A stretch of DNA of 64,000 bases, taken from Luteolibacter sp. SL250 (GTDB lineage: Bacteria > Verrucomicrobiota > Verrucomicrobiia > Verrucomicrobiales > Akkermansiaceae). The notes beneath the pieces were generated by a model, which made no database searches, was not told where the DNA came from, and worked only from the letters and a program-made list of their open reading frames with translations. Made by a program: the position numbers and the translations under genes. Of the stretch, positions 20,249 to 28,915 are shown in pieces. The stretch is from NCBI RefSeq assembly GCF_026625605.1, contig NZ_CP113054.1:3472001-3536000 (forward strand). Direction: 5' to 3'. Numbering within the stretch: position 1 is the stretch's first letter; the number at the start of each line of letters is the position of its first letter.

Positions 20249-21025
20249 CTATCCCGCGTATGCGCCTGCGATTTTCTCCGCCCAGTCCTGCGCCCGGGAG
20301 GCGAAGCCCCGGTCATCCGCCGCATACAGGATGCCGCGGGAGACATTGATCACATCCGGTGCGGAGCGTCCCGCCGCCGCCAGGGAGGCCAGGTCCCCGC
20401 CCTGCGCGCCCAGACCGGGCACCAGCAGCGGCGCGTCCGGCATCTTTTCCAGCAGCCCGCCCGCATTCGTCAGGCCGAACACATAGCCCACATCCGTCTT
20501 CCGGCCCTCTTCCTTCGCCCGCTGGCCCAACGCGGTCACCAGCTCGAACACGGAGCGTCCGTCAGCCAGCTTCTGCTGCTGGAAATCCGCGGATCCCGCG
20601 TTCGACGTCAGTGCCAGCAGATAGACCGCCTTGCCCTCCCAATCGAGGAACGGCTCGATGGAATCATAGCCCAGGAACGGGTTGAGCGTCACCGCGTCCA
20701 CGTTCCAGTTCGAGAAGTAACCCTGCGCGTAGTATTTCTGCGTCTCGCCGATGTCGCTGCGCTTCGCGTCCAGGATGACCGGGATCTCGCCGGGGATGAT
20801 CTTCAGAAGGTCCTCCAGCAACTGGATGCCCTCGATGCCCATGGCTTCGAAGTAGGCCATGTTCGGCTTGAACGCCGCCGCCCAGGGCGCGGTCTCTTCG
20901 ATGACCTGGGTGAGGAAATTCCTCGCGAACGAGGCGCCGCCATCTCCGGGCCGTGGGTCCAGTCCCACGCAGAGGCGGGAGCAAGTCGTGTCGATGCGGT
21001 GCTGCAGGCGTTCGGTGAAGGTCAT
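20249..21025 (-). CDS. pyrF: Orotidine-5'-phosphate decarboxylase PyrF
   Basis: PyrF decarboxylates OMP to UMP, the last step of UMP synthesis. The 258 residues and early CVGLDPRPGD fit the type 2 (longer) family. The catalytic loop is ILDAKRSDIGETQ, where the usual Gly after KR is Ser. The phosphate-binding end is DVINVSRGIL. I start at ATG 21025 (MTFTERLQHR); the same frame stays open for another 860 bases under the next divergent gene but without family similarity. The divergent gap to the LamG protein gene is 81 bases and must hold both promoters. Confidence 0.95.
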   Translation of the reverse strand: MTFTERLQHRIDTTCSRLCVGLDPRPGDGGASFARNFLTQVIEETAPWAAAFKPNMAYFEAMGIEGIQLLEDLLKIIPGEIPVILDAKRSDIGETQKYYAQGYFSNWNVDAVTLNPFLGYDSIEPFLDWEGKAVYLLALTSNAGSADFQQQKLADGRSVFELVTALGQRAKEEGRKTDVGYVFGLTNAGGLLEKMPDAPLLVPGLGAQGGDLASLAAAGRSAPDVINVSRGILYAADDRGFASRAQDWAEKIAGAYAG

Positions 21026-21106
21026 CGGGCGGATGATATCGCCGCGCCGCCGCCAGTCGAACATTTCATGAAACGGAAAGCGGTGCCCTGAGGTATCCGA
21101 CGTTTC

Positions 21107-24100
21107 ATGATGATCACCACCCGCGCTTTTCTCCTGTTGGCGTTCCTTGGCCTGCCACCGGCAGGAGCCGCCGACCTCCAGGAAACCTGGCTGGACGGCT
21201 ATGAGGGGAAGGATGCCACCGGCGCGCACGTGCTGGGCTACTGGAAATTCACCTCCGGAGCGGAGCTGCGGGACAGCTCCGGAAAAGGGCATGACCTCAC
21301 CCTGTCGGGAGCCGCCACCGGGGTGGAGGGCCGCTCCGGCGGTGGCCTGAAGTGTGGATATTCCCCCACCAGTTCCCACTCCGCCAGAGCCAGCGGCGGC
21401 GGCCTCAGCCCCTCCGGCCCGTTCACCCTCGAAATGTGGGTGAAACCCGACCCCGGTGGCAACCCCGCGGCCTGCCACCTGGTGGACAAACGCTACACTC
21501 CGGACAACCACACGGACTATGCGTGGAAGCTCATGGAGGCGGAAAAATCCGGCCTGCGCCGCATGTCGCTCGCCCTCGGCTTCGGCTCCATGTCGGAGAC
21601 CTTCCACTCGGAACCCATGGAGCTGGAGGCGGGTGGCTGGCAGCACGTCGCCGTCACCTATGATGCGAAAGGGACCGTCACCTTCTATCGGGACGGCTCG
21701 CTGGTCAGCCAATCCACCCGACCCGGCCTCGGAGCGGTGAAACCGGGACCGAAGAACCTCCACATCGGAGACCGGGTGGGCAGCACCTTTTCGGGATTTC
21801 CCGGCATCATCGATGAGGTGAGGCTGAGCGAAGGCGCGCTGCGCTTCGAAAGCATCGGCCTCCACATCCGGAGCACACGCCATGTGTGGGAACGCATGGA
21901 AAAGGCGGAACCCATCGTGGTGACCTGCACCAACCTCCAGCGGAAAACCGTCACCGGGTCACGCCTGACCATTATTCTGGGGGAGAAAATCCAGACATTG
22001 GAGATTCCGCCACTGGAACCCGGGAAAAGCCATGATTTCCCCATCCCCGTGGATACCGTCCTGAAGCCCGCCGCCTATACCCTGGCCGCCCGCCTGGAAA
22101 GCGGCGGGACCACCGTGGAGAAGAAGACTCCGCTGGAGATCGTCCCCCGTCCCGCTCCGGCGATGCCCGTCATCCTCTGGGGCGGGGGTGACATCCCGCG
22201 CATGAAGGACGCCGGTTTCACCCACTACATGGCCCTGGGAGTGGACAACATGGGGGAGATCTGGAAATCCCGCCGTGACACCGCGGCGGTACCACCCGCG
22301 GGAGCGCCGGACACCATCGGCAGGAACATGGCTCTGCTGGATGATGCCCTGGCCGCCGGTATCCGGGTGGTCGCCCGGGTCTCCCCGCGTGGGTATGCGG
22401 AAACCCTTCCCGGCATGCTCCGCGTGGGCAGGGATGGCAAGCCGCTCGCGCGGAAGGACATCATTGCGCTGAATCCCGAACTGCCTCCCTTCTTCGAAAA
22501 GGTGGGCCGCAGCCTGGGAACCACCTATGGAGGTCATCCCGCCTTCAGCGCCACCCTGGTGAACACGGAGGTGAGGGACGCTTCCCAGCCATCCTTCTCA
22601 CCGCTGGAGGTGGACGCCTACCGTGCGTTTTCCGGCAGGGACATCCCGGCGGAGGTGCAGTCCCGTGGTGGCGTGGACTGGCGGACACTCGCGGACTTTC
22701 CCACGGATCGCGTCATCCCGGACGACCATCCCATCCTAAGCTACTACCGCTGGTTCTGGACCACCGGGGACGGCTGGAATGCCCTCCACACCGCCCTGAG
22801 CGATGGGGTGAAAGCAACCGCCCGCCCCGGCCACTGGACCTTCCATGATCCGGCCGTGCGCCAGCCTGCGATCAGTGGCGCGGGTGGCAATGTGGACGTG
22901 CTGTCCCACTGGACCTACACCTATCCGGACCCCCAGCGCATCGGCTTGGCGACCGACCAGCTCCTCGCGATGAGCGAGGCCTCCGGCAAAGGCCAGCAGG
23001 TGATGAAGATGACCCAGCTCATCTGGTACCGCAGCCAGACCGCACCGGTCACGAAGACCGCGCCGGATGACCCCGTGCCGTGGGTGGACCAGGACCCGGA
23101 CGCCGCCTACATCACCATCGCCCCCATGCACCTGCGGGAGGCATTCTGGACAAAACTTTCCCGCCCCGTCAGCGGTATCATGTACCATGGCTGGCAGTCA
23201 CTCGTCCCCACGGAAAGCGCCAGCGCCTACAAGTTCACCAATCCCAACACCGTCCATGTGTTGCGGGAGCTGATCCATGACGTCGTCCGCCCGCTGGGTC
23301 CCACGCTCATGGCGGTTCCCGACAGCCCTGCGGACGTGGCATTTCTGGAAAGCTTCACCGCCCAGATGTTTTCCAAACGCGGGGGCTACGGCTACAACAA
23401 CGGCTGGCCCACGGACGTCTGGCTGGCACTCCAGCACGCACACGTGCGCACGGACATCCTCCATGAGGAAACGCTCCTCAAGGACGGCCTGGAAGGACGG
23501 CGTTTCCTCGTCATGCCCCACTGTGATGTACTCACCGCAGCGGTGGTGGAACGCATCCGGAAATGGCAGGAAGAGGGTGGAAAGATCATCGCGGATGAAC
23601 ACCTCTGCCCGGCCCTGAAGGCGGACGTTCCGCTGCCTGCCTACAAGCGCACACGGAGTGCCGCCGTGGACCGCACCGGCCTGCTGGCCATGGCCGGGGA
23701 ACTTTCCTCACGGATGACCGCCAGCGGCCATGTCCCGGCCGTCACGGCCGACACCCCGGACGCCATCCTGCGCATGCGCCGCTCCGGAGATGCCCGCTAT
23801 CTTTTCGTCATCAACGACCGCCGTGAGGCCGGCAACTACGTGGGCCAGAACGGGCTGGTGCTTGAGAACGGCCTGCCCACCCGGACAATGGTGACTCTCC
23901 CGATAGATGCCGGCGCGGTGTATGACCTCACCCGCGGACGCCAGCTCCAGCCGCAACGCGGCGAAAGCGGAAAACCACAGCTCCCGGTGGATCTCGGCCC
24001 GTGTGACGGACGTATTTTCATGATTCTCCCCGCCCCTCTCCGGTCGGTCTCCGCCGATCTGCCGGACAGCATCAAGCGCGGCGAAACGGCGGAACTGCGC

Positions 24101-24337
24101 GTCCGCATCACCACGGACAACGACCAACCGGTGAATGCGGTGATCCCGCTGCGGGTGAGGATCCACGACGCCAACGGCAAGGAAGCCGAGGGAAGCGGCT
24201 ACCACGCCGCGAAGGACGGCACGCTCGTCCTGCCGCTGTCCATCGCCACCAATGAGGACCCCGGATCGTGGGAAATCCGAATCACGGAACTGGCCTCCGG
24301 CTTGGAAACCACGCGTCACACGAAGGTGCGGCCATGA
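21107..24337 (+). CDS. Secreted LamG-domain protein with glycosidase-like central domain
   Basis: A 1076-residue exported protein. Residues 1-21 are a signal peptide. Residues 42-250 form a LamG/concanavalin-like jelly roll: GYWKFTSGAELRDSSGKGHD at the start, then FTLEMWVKPDP, WQHVAVTYDAKGTVTFYRDG, and IIDEVRLSEGALR at the end. A beta domain (255-345) follows, then a region (350-720) opening with VILWGGGDIPRMKDAGFTHY that resembles a TIM-barrel glycosidase. Residues 740-880, with RFLVMPHCDVLTAAVVERI, resemble the glutamine-amidotransferase-like domain of GH42-type beta-galactosidases. The end is a beta sandwich. I infer polysaccharide degradation; catalytic acids cannot be assigned. It starts 81 bases from pyrF and ends 3 bases from the convergent MATE gene. 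Confidence 0.7.
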   Translation: MMITTRAFLLLAFLGLPPAGAADLQETWLDGYEGKDATGAHVLGYWKFTSGAELRDSSGKGHDLTLSGAATGVEGRSGGGLKCGYSPTSSHSARASGGGLSPSGPFTLEMWVKPDPGGNPAACHLVDKRYTPDNHTDYAWKLMEAEKSGLRRMSLALGFGSMSETFHSEPMELEAGGWQHVAVTYDAKGTVTFYRDGSLVSQSTRPGLGAVKPGPKNLHIGDRVGSTFSGFPGIIDEVRLSEGALRFESIGLHIRSTRHVWERMEKAEPIVVTCTNLQRKTVTGSRLTIILGEKIQTLEIPPLEPGKSHDFPIPVDTVLKPAAYTLAARLESGGTTVEKKTPLEIVPRPAPAMPVILWGGGDIPRMKDAGFTHYMALGVDNMGEIWKSRRDTAAVPPAGAPDTIGRNMALLDDALAAGIRVVARVSPRGYAETLPGMLRVGRDGKPLARKDIIALNPELPPFFEKVGRSLGTTYGGHPAFSATLVNTEVRDASQPSFSPLEVDAYRAFSGRDIPAEVQSRGGVDWRTLADFPTDRVIPDDHPILSYYRWFWTTGDGWNALHTALSDGVKATARPGHWTFHDPAVRQPAISGAGGNVDVLSHWTYTYPDPQRIGLATDQLLAMSEASGKGQQVMKMTQLIWYRSQTAPVTKTAPDDPVPWVDQDPDAAYITIAPMHLREAFWTKLSRPVSGIMYHGWQSLVPTESASAYKFTNPNTVHVLRELIHDVVRPLGPTLMAVPDSPADVAFLESFTAQMFSKRGGYGYNNGWPTDVWLALQHAHVRTDILHEETLLKDGLEGRRFLVMPHCDVLTAAVVERIRKWQEEGGKIIADEHLCPALKADVPLPAYKRTRSAAVDRTGLLAMAGELSSRMTASGHVPAVTADTPDAILRMRRSGDARYLFVINDRREAGNYVGQNGLVLENGLPTRTMVTLPIDAGAVYDLTRGRQLQPQRGESGKPQLPVDLGPCDGRIFMILPAPLRSVSADLPDSIKRGETAELRVRITTDNDQPVNAVIPLRVRIHDANGKEAEGSGYHAAKDGTLVLPLSIATNEDPGSWEIRITELASGLETTRHTKVRP

Positions 24338-24340
24338 CGC

Positions 24341-25759
24341 TCACACTTTCGCGTCCAGCCATTTCCCCCTGAAGTGCAGCCAGGAGAAAATCACCGCCTG
24401 CACCGTCAGGTCCGTCGCCAGCACGATCCACACATGCGTCAGCGTCGGTGAGCCGAACTTCGCCATCGCCCCCAGCACGCCGATGCGGAAGAAGATCATG
24501 CTGGTGAACGCCCAGCGCATGACGATACCCGTGGCACCCGCCCCGCGCATGGTGTTTTTCAGGATGATGCAGGTCGCGTAGGACGGCTGCACCAGGCCGC
24601 AGACGATGAGCAGCGGCGCGGCCAGCTCCACGTGCAGACCACTCCCCGGGGCCATCCAGCCGATGAGCGTGTGGCGGAACAGGATGAAGAGCAGGCCCAT
24701 CACCCCCATCATCAGCACGCCGGAACCCCAGCACAGCCGCGCGGCCTTCACCGCCATGTCCTTTCTCCCGGCCCCCAGATACTGCCCCACCAGCGTCGCT
24801 CCCGCCGTGGCGACCGCGAAGCCCGGCAGGAAACTCATCGCCTCCACCCGGATGGCCAGGATGTGCGCCCCCAGCGCCCCCGTTACCGGCAGCGACGCGA
24901 TGACATGGATGCCGAACGCGTGGATGGACCACATGCCCGCGATCTCCAGCGACTGCGGCGCGCCGATCCTCAGGATACGCCGGATGGTCTCCCAATGGGG
25001 CTTCAGGATGCCCAGCGACCAATGCAGCACCTCCGACCGCCACCGGCCCAGCAGGCAGCAGGCCGTCAGCAACCCCGCCGCCCAGCCGACCGTCGTCCCC
25101 CAGGCGATGCCCTCGATGCCATGGCCGCCCACCGGAGCCGGGCCGAAGACGAACAGCCAGCTCATCCCCATGTTCACCACGTTCACCACCACCATGCCAA
25201 GGAACGGCGTCCGCGTGTCCCCCGCCCCGCGCAGCGCCGCGTTCAGCGCGAACATCGTGCCGCTGAACGGACCGGACCACGCCAGCACCCGCAGGAACCG
25301 CTCCGCATACACGGATGCCTCCGGACTCAGGCCGATCCACCGGATCAGCGTCGGGATCCACAGTTGCAGGATGAGCAACGACACACACCCGGCGATGAAG
25401 CCCAGCCAGATTCCCTGCCCCAGCGCCCGGTTCGCCAGCCCCTTGTCCCTGGCCCCGGTGGCCCGCGCCACCAGCGCCATCACTCCCGTGGCGATGGCCC
25501 CCTGGAGGATATTGAAAAACCAGCTCACATAGCCCGCCAGCGCCATCGCATCCAGCACCGCCACCCGGTCCGGACCCTCCACCATGCGCCCCGCGATCAG
25601 GAGATCCGTCAGCCCGACGAAGAACGCCAGCACCTGCTCCAGCAACGGCCACATCGCCAGCACCATGATCTGGCGCGGCAGCGAAAGCCCCGCCAGACGG
25701 CCTCCCAGACCCGCCGCGGCATCCGGATTTCCGCTGGGGTTGGGGATCGGTTTCGACAT
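24341..25759 (-). CDS. MATE-family multidrug/toxin extrusion protein
   Basis: A 472-residue inner-membrane antiporter with about 12 hydrophobic segments in two similar halves, the MATE arrangement. Typical segments are WPLLEQVLAFFVGLTDLLIAG in TM1, ALNAALRGAGDTRTPFLGM in the first half and the related ILKNTMRGAGATGIVMRW in the second. These proteins export cationic compounds using a Na+ or H+ gradient. I start at ATG 25759 (MSKPIPNP); an upstream ATG at 25807 would add 16 residues without hydrophobic character. The substrate is unknown. The gene converges with the LamG gene, leaving almost no gap. Confidence 0.92.
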   Translation of the reverse strand: MSKPIPNPSGNPDAAAGLGGRLAGLSLPRQIMVLAMWPLLEQVLAFFVGLTDLLIAGRMVEGPDRVAVLDAMALAGYVSWFFNILQGAIATGVMALVARATGARDKGLANRALGQGIWLGFIAGCVSLLILQLWIPTLIRWIGLSPEASVYAERFLRVLAWSGPFSGTMFALNAALRGAGDTRTPFLGMVVVNVVNMGMSWLFVFGPAPVGGHGIEGIAWGTTVGWAAGLLTACCLLGRWRSEVLHWSLGILKPHWETIRRILRIGAPQSLEIAGMWSIHAFGIHVIASLPVTGALGAHILAIRVEAMSFLPGFAVATAGATLVGQYLGAGRKDMAVKAARLCWGSGVLMMGVMGLLFILFRHTLIGWMAPGSGLHVELAAPLLIVCGLVQPSYATCIILKNTMRGAGATGIVMRWAFTSMIFFRIGVLGAMAKFGSPTLTHVWIVLATDLTVQAVIFSWLHFRGKWLDAKV

Positions 25760-25856
25760 GCTTCGTGGGCGAGCGTCCACCACCCGCCGGAATCCGGCAA
25801 CCTTCAATCCACTGTTCTCCCAGGCAGCCGTTTTTCCCCGGAGAAAGGATCATCAA

Positions 25857-25947
25857 ACCACTGATTTCACTGATTCAAAAACAGGTGGATGAGGATCACC
25901 GCTGTACAGCACAGTATCCCTCGTTTTAAATCAGTGAAATCAGTGGT
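25857..25947. repeat. 19-bp perfect inverted repeat upstream of yqgE
   Basis: ACCACTGATTTCACTGATT (25857-25875) is the exact inverse of 25929-25947, with 53 bases between. It lies in the 273-base gap between the MATE gene and yqgE, which have divergent orientation. The remaining bases of the gap show no gene. The unit looks like a mobile intergenic palindrome rather than an operator, because it is long and far from the yqgE start. Confidence 0.7.
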
Positions 25948-26032
25948 AATCCCCGCCAACTTTCCCCAACGGCGTCAGGGTAGCCTTATGGTCCCCCTTG
26001 CATCCCAACCGTCCCCCCCTTAGGCTTGCGGC

Positions 26033-26593
26033 GTGGCGAGCCATCCACCCGATTCCCCGATCTATCTCAACGGCCAGTTGCTGCTGGCCGATCCTTCGCT
26101 GCGTGACGGGATTTTCAACCGTTCCGTCATCCTGCTGGCGGAGCATTCGCCCGACGACGGGGCGCTCGGCCTCATCCTCAACCACCCCACCGGCCATGTC
26201 GTGGGTGAGTTGCTGAAGGACCCGGATTTCAGCGCGCTGCGCAACCTCCAGGTCTATGACGGCGGCCCCGTCGAGCGGGACCAGCTCACGTTTTCCGCCC
26301 TTTGGTGGAACCACCAGCAGGGCCTGCGCTGGGCGCTGCGCATCTCCGCCGAGGAGGCGATCAAGCATTCCCAGCAGCCCGGCACGCTGGTGCGCGCCTT
26401 CATCGGCTACTCCGGCTGGTCGTCCGGCCAGCTCGAGGGGGAGCTGCGGCGCAACGCGTGGATCGCCACCCGCCCGCTGCCCGACCTGCTGGGCCATGAC
26501 CATGACAAGTCGCTGTGGAAAGACCTGCTGCGGCCGCTTTCCCCGTTCCACCGCCTCCTCGCGGAGGCCCCGGAGGATCCGTTCCTCAACTGA
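26033..26593 (+). CDS. yqgE: YqgE/AlgH family protein
   Basis: A 186-residue member of the YqgE/AlgH family (normal length about 185). Characteristic segments are GQLLLADPSLRDGIFNRSVI at the N-terminus, GALGLILNHPTGHVVGELL, YDGGPVERDQLTF, and AFIGYSGWSSGQLEGELRRN, followed by W at the conserved position. The family folds as an alpha/beta sandwich; its biochemical role is unresolved, though AlgH has been tied to transcription of alginate genes in Pseudomonas. The start is GTG 26033; no Shine-Dalgarno sequence is evident. It precedes ribBA by 27 bases and is probably co-transcribed with it. Confidence 0.93.
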   Translation: MASHPPDSPIYLNGQLLLADPSLRDGIFNRSVILLAEHSPDDGALGLILNHPTGHVVGELLKDPDFSALRNLQVYDGGPVERDQLTFSALWWNHQQGLRWALRISAEEAIKHSQQPGTLVRAFIGYSGWSSGQLEGELRRNAWIATRPLPDLLGHDHDKSLWKDLLRPLSPFHRLLAEAPEDPFLN

Positions 26594-26620
26594 CTTTCCC
26601 TGAAATCCACGCTCCGTTTC

Positions 26621-27826
26621 ATGTCCGACTCGCCACTTCTCTTCAGCCCCATCGACGAAATCATCGCCGAGATCGCCGCAGGCCGCCTCGTCATCGTCGC
26701 CGACGATCCATCCCGTGAAAACGAGGCGGACCTGGTGGGTGCCGCCTCTCTCTGCACGCCGGAGATGGTCAACTTCATGGCCGTGCACGCCCGTGGACTG
26801 ATCTGTGCCCCCGTCAGCCCTGAGCGGGCCGAGGCGCTGGACCTGCCGCAGATGACCCGCCGCAACAACGAGGGACAGAAAACCGCCTTCACCGTCAGCA
26901 TCGACGCCGCCAAGGACATCACCACCGGTATCTCCGCCGCCGACCGCGCCATCACCGTGCGCCTGCTGGCGGACCCGGATTCCACCTCGGAGTCCTTCGT
27001 CCGTCCCGGCCACATCTTCCCCATCCAGTCGGTTCCCGGTGGTGTGCTGCGCCGGGCAGGCCACACGGAGGCCGCCGTCGATCTGGCCACCCTCGCCGGT
27101 CTTCCTCCAGCCGGCGTGATCTGTGAGATCATCCATGACGACGGCACCATGGCCCGCGTCGGCAACCTCGGCGACTATCAGGCGAAACACGGCCTGAAGG
27201 CCTGCACCATTTCCCAGCTCATCGAGTACCGCAGGCGCTCCGAAAAGCTTGTCTTCCGGGAGCAGACCATCTCGCTGCCCACGGACTTCGGCGACTTCGA
27301 CTGCCACCTCTACCGCGTCTTCACCGATGGAAGCCACCACCTCGCCCTCAGCCGGGGTGAGATCGATCCGGAAAAGCCGATCCTCGTCCGCGTGCATTCC
27401 GAATGCCTGACCGGGGATGTCTTCCAGTCAAAGCGCTGCGACTGCGGTGGCCAGCTCGCATCGGCGCTGGAGCGTCTCTCCAACGAAGGCGGCGTCCTCC
27501 TTTACCTCCGCCAGGAAGGCCGTGGCATCGGCCTGCCCGCGAAGATCCACGCTTACAAGCTGCAGGAAGAGGGACTCGACACCATCGAGGCCAACGAAAA
27601 GCTCGGCTTCGGTTCCGATCTCCGGGACTACGGCATGGGCGCGCAGATCCTCCATGACCTGGGTGTGCGCAAGATCCGCCTCATGACCAACAACCCGAAA
27701 AAGGTCGTGGGTCTTGAAGGGTATGGGCTGGAGATCGTCGAGCAGATGCCCATCAGCCTGCCTTCGAACCCCCACAACCACAAATACCTGGAGACGAAGC
27801 GGACCAGGATGGGGCATACGTTGTGA
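26621..27826 (+). CDS. ribBA: Bifunctional DHBP synthase/GTP cyclohydrolase II RibBA
   Basis: It makes both riboflavin precursors. The N-terminal half (residues 1-205) is 3,4-dihydroxy-2-butanone-4-phosphate synthase, with DDPSRENEADLVGAA (metal-binding Glu/Asp) and RRAGHTEAAVDL. The C-terminal half (210-401) is GTP cyclohydrolase II, with the zinc site SECLTGDVFQSKRCDCGGQL (three Cys) and LRQEGRGIGLPAK. The length of 401 is normal. Both halves keep their catalytic residues. There is no space for an FMN riboswitch because yqgE ends 27 bases upstream. The last 145 bases recur, with changes, at 28566-28695, on the far side of the next gene. Confidence 0.97.
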   Translation: MSDSPLLFSPIDEIIAEIAAGRLVIVADDPSRENEADLVGAASLCTPEMVNFMAVHARGLICAPVSPERAEALDLPQMTRRNNEGQKTAFTVSIDAAKDITTGISAADRAITVRLLADPDSTSESFVRPGHIFPIQSVPGGVLRRAGHTEAAVDLATLAGLPPAGVICEIIHDDGTMARVGNLGDYQAKHGLKACTISQLIEYRRRSEKLVFREQTISLPTDFGDFDCHLYRVFTDGSHHLALSRGEIDPEKPILVRVHSECLTGDVFQSKRCDCGGQLASALERLSNEGGVLLYLRQEGRGIGLPAKIHAYKLQEEGLDTIEANEKLGFGSDLRDYGMGAQILHDLGVRKIRLMTNNPKKVVGLEGYGLEIVEQMPISLPSNPHNHKYLETKRTRMGHTL

Positions 27827-27835
27827 GGTTCCTCC

Positions 27836-28543
27836 TCACTCCGGCCAGGCCAGACTGGGCGGGAGTCCTTTCCAGATGGGATTCGCGGGGTCGAGCAGGC
27901 GCTTGCCGCCGATGATAAGGTGTCCGTGTTTGTCGGTGATGCCCTCTTTCACGGTCCCATCCACACAGACAAGGACGGCTACCCCGTCAGGCACCGCAGG
28001 ATTCACCCTGTCCGTTCCATGGATTAGCCCTGCGATCAGCACCGGAGTGCCCGGTGGGCTGCTGAAGTCCAATCCCGGGACGTAGGCGAAACCACATTCT
28101 CCCTTTTCCAAGGCACCGGAGACATCAATGCGGCGATCCGGTCTCTTTGTGGACGTCCCCCTGGAGTAAAACGCCCCTTCATCCAGTATATCCGCCGCCA
28201 ACAACTGACGGAGATAATGATTCGAGGAGGAAGTGCCCAGGCTGAGACTCGTTCCGGTCCTCTGTCTGACTTCGGCGATGGTGTCCGCACCGGGATATTT
28301 GCCGTAGTCCTTCTCGAACTCCATCAGGGCCAGGCCCAGTTGCTTCGCATTGCCCAATGTCCGGTACAGCTCGTGAGGTCTCCGGGATTTCCCCCACCAC
28401 GACGGCACCAAACCCACGATGATCAATACGACCAACGATATGATCCCATAGGCGATGATTCTTCGGAACAGTCGCCTCGAGCGCAATGCGTCGTCCGATG
28501 GCGGAGGTGCGGGAACATCGGGTGGTGGCTGGATTTCCATCAT
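27836..28543 (-). CDS. Single-pass membrane protein with pseudopilin-like segment, unknown function
   Basis: A 235-residue protein. Residues 1-27 are a Pro-rich cytoplasmic tail, and residues 29-48 (IIAYGIISLVVLIIVGLVPS) are one membrane segment. The next stretch, NAKQLGLALMEFEKDYGKYP, resembles the region after the hydrophobic helix in type II secretion pseudopilins, common in Verrucomicrobia and Planctomycetes. The C-terminal part has beta strands, including VAVLVCVDGTVKEG and HLIIGGKRLLDPANPIWKG. No prepilin cleavage motif (GFTLIE) is present, so it is not a standard pseudopilin. The gene lies opposite in direction to ribBA, between the real ribBA 3' end and a second, degenerate one, so it probably arrived with that rearrangement. 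Confidence 0.65.
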   Translation of the reverse strand: MMEIQPPPDVPAPPPSDDALRSRRLFRRIIAYGIISLVVLIIVGLVPSWWGKSRRPHELYRTLGNAKQLGLALMEFEKDYGKYPGADTIAEVRQRTGTSLSLGTSSSNHYLRQLLAADILDEGAFYSRGTSTKRPDRRIDVSGALEKGECGFAYVPGLDFSSPPGTPVLIAGLIHGTDRVNPAVPDGVAVLVCVDGTVKEGITDKHGHLIIGGKRLLDPANPIWKGLPPSLAWPE

Positions 28544-28566
28544 CCGGAGGATAGGTCGAAGGCCCC

Positions 28567-28695
28567 ATGACCAACAATCCGAAAAAGGTCGTCGGACTGG
28601 AGATCGTCCGGCAGATGCCCATCAGCCTGCCTTCGAACCCCCACAACCACAAATACCTGGAGACGAAGCGAACCAGGACGAGGCATACGCTCTGA
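28567..28695 (+). pseudogene. Displaced 3' end of ribBA (42 codons, frame intact)
   Basis: The bases from 28566 match the last 145 bases of ribBA (27682-27826), with a 15-base in-frame deletion that removes EGYGL. The reading MTNNPKKVVGLEIVRQMPIS, ending in KYLETKRT and HTL, is intact and stops in the same way. The substitutions are mainly synonymous (AAC/AAT, GTG/GTC, CGG/CGA, TTG/CTC), with three replacements. This pattern suggests divergence while still part of a working ribBA, not decay of a recent local copy. It has no upstream start signals and no zinc site, so it cannot be a GTP cyclohydrolase. It directly precedes repeat copy 3. Confidence 0.85.
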
Positions 28696-28915
28696 GTAAG
28701 GAGGGAGGACACTCCTGTCCTCCGGCTGCAATGGGAATCCATAGCAATAGCAATCTCTAACAGATTCGCTCCTTAGTGAAAAAACACATGCGGACAACGG
28801 ATCTCCACGAACTTGAAGAATCTCCTTTCTTCTCTGCGCTTCTTTGTGGTCTTTGCGGTAGATCTTTTCTGATTTGCCAATGCAGCCGGAGGACAGGAGT
28901 GTCCTCCCTCCTTAC
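28696..28915. repeat. Nested palindromic repeat element, copy 3
   Basis: The left arm starts GTAAGGAGGGAGGACACTCC at 28696, one base after the displaced ribBA end. The right arm ends GTCCTCCCTCCTTAC at 28915. Only the right half of the core is recognisable (GTGGTCTTTGCGGTAGATCT, about 28836-28868); the left half has decayed. This copy fills the rest of the 368-base gap. The right end carries the TAA stop of the polysaccharide deacetylase. Confidence 0.85.

Noticed and set aside
21026-21883. Extension of pyrF upstream to about 544 residues
   Set aside because: The extra residues lie under the divergent LamG gene, are compositionally biased and lack similarity; the normal PyrF start is ATG 21025.
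26594-26620. FMN riboswitch before ribBA
   Set aside because: Only 27 bases separate yqgE and ribBA, far too few for the aptamer; none is seen upstream of yqgE either.
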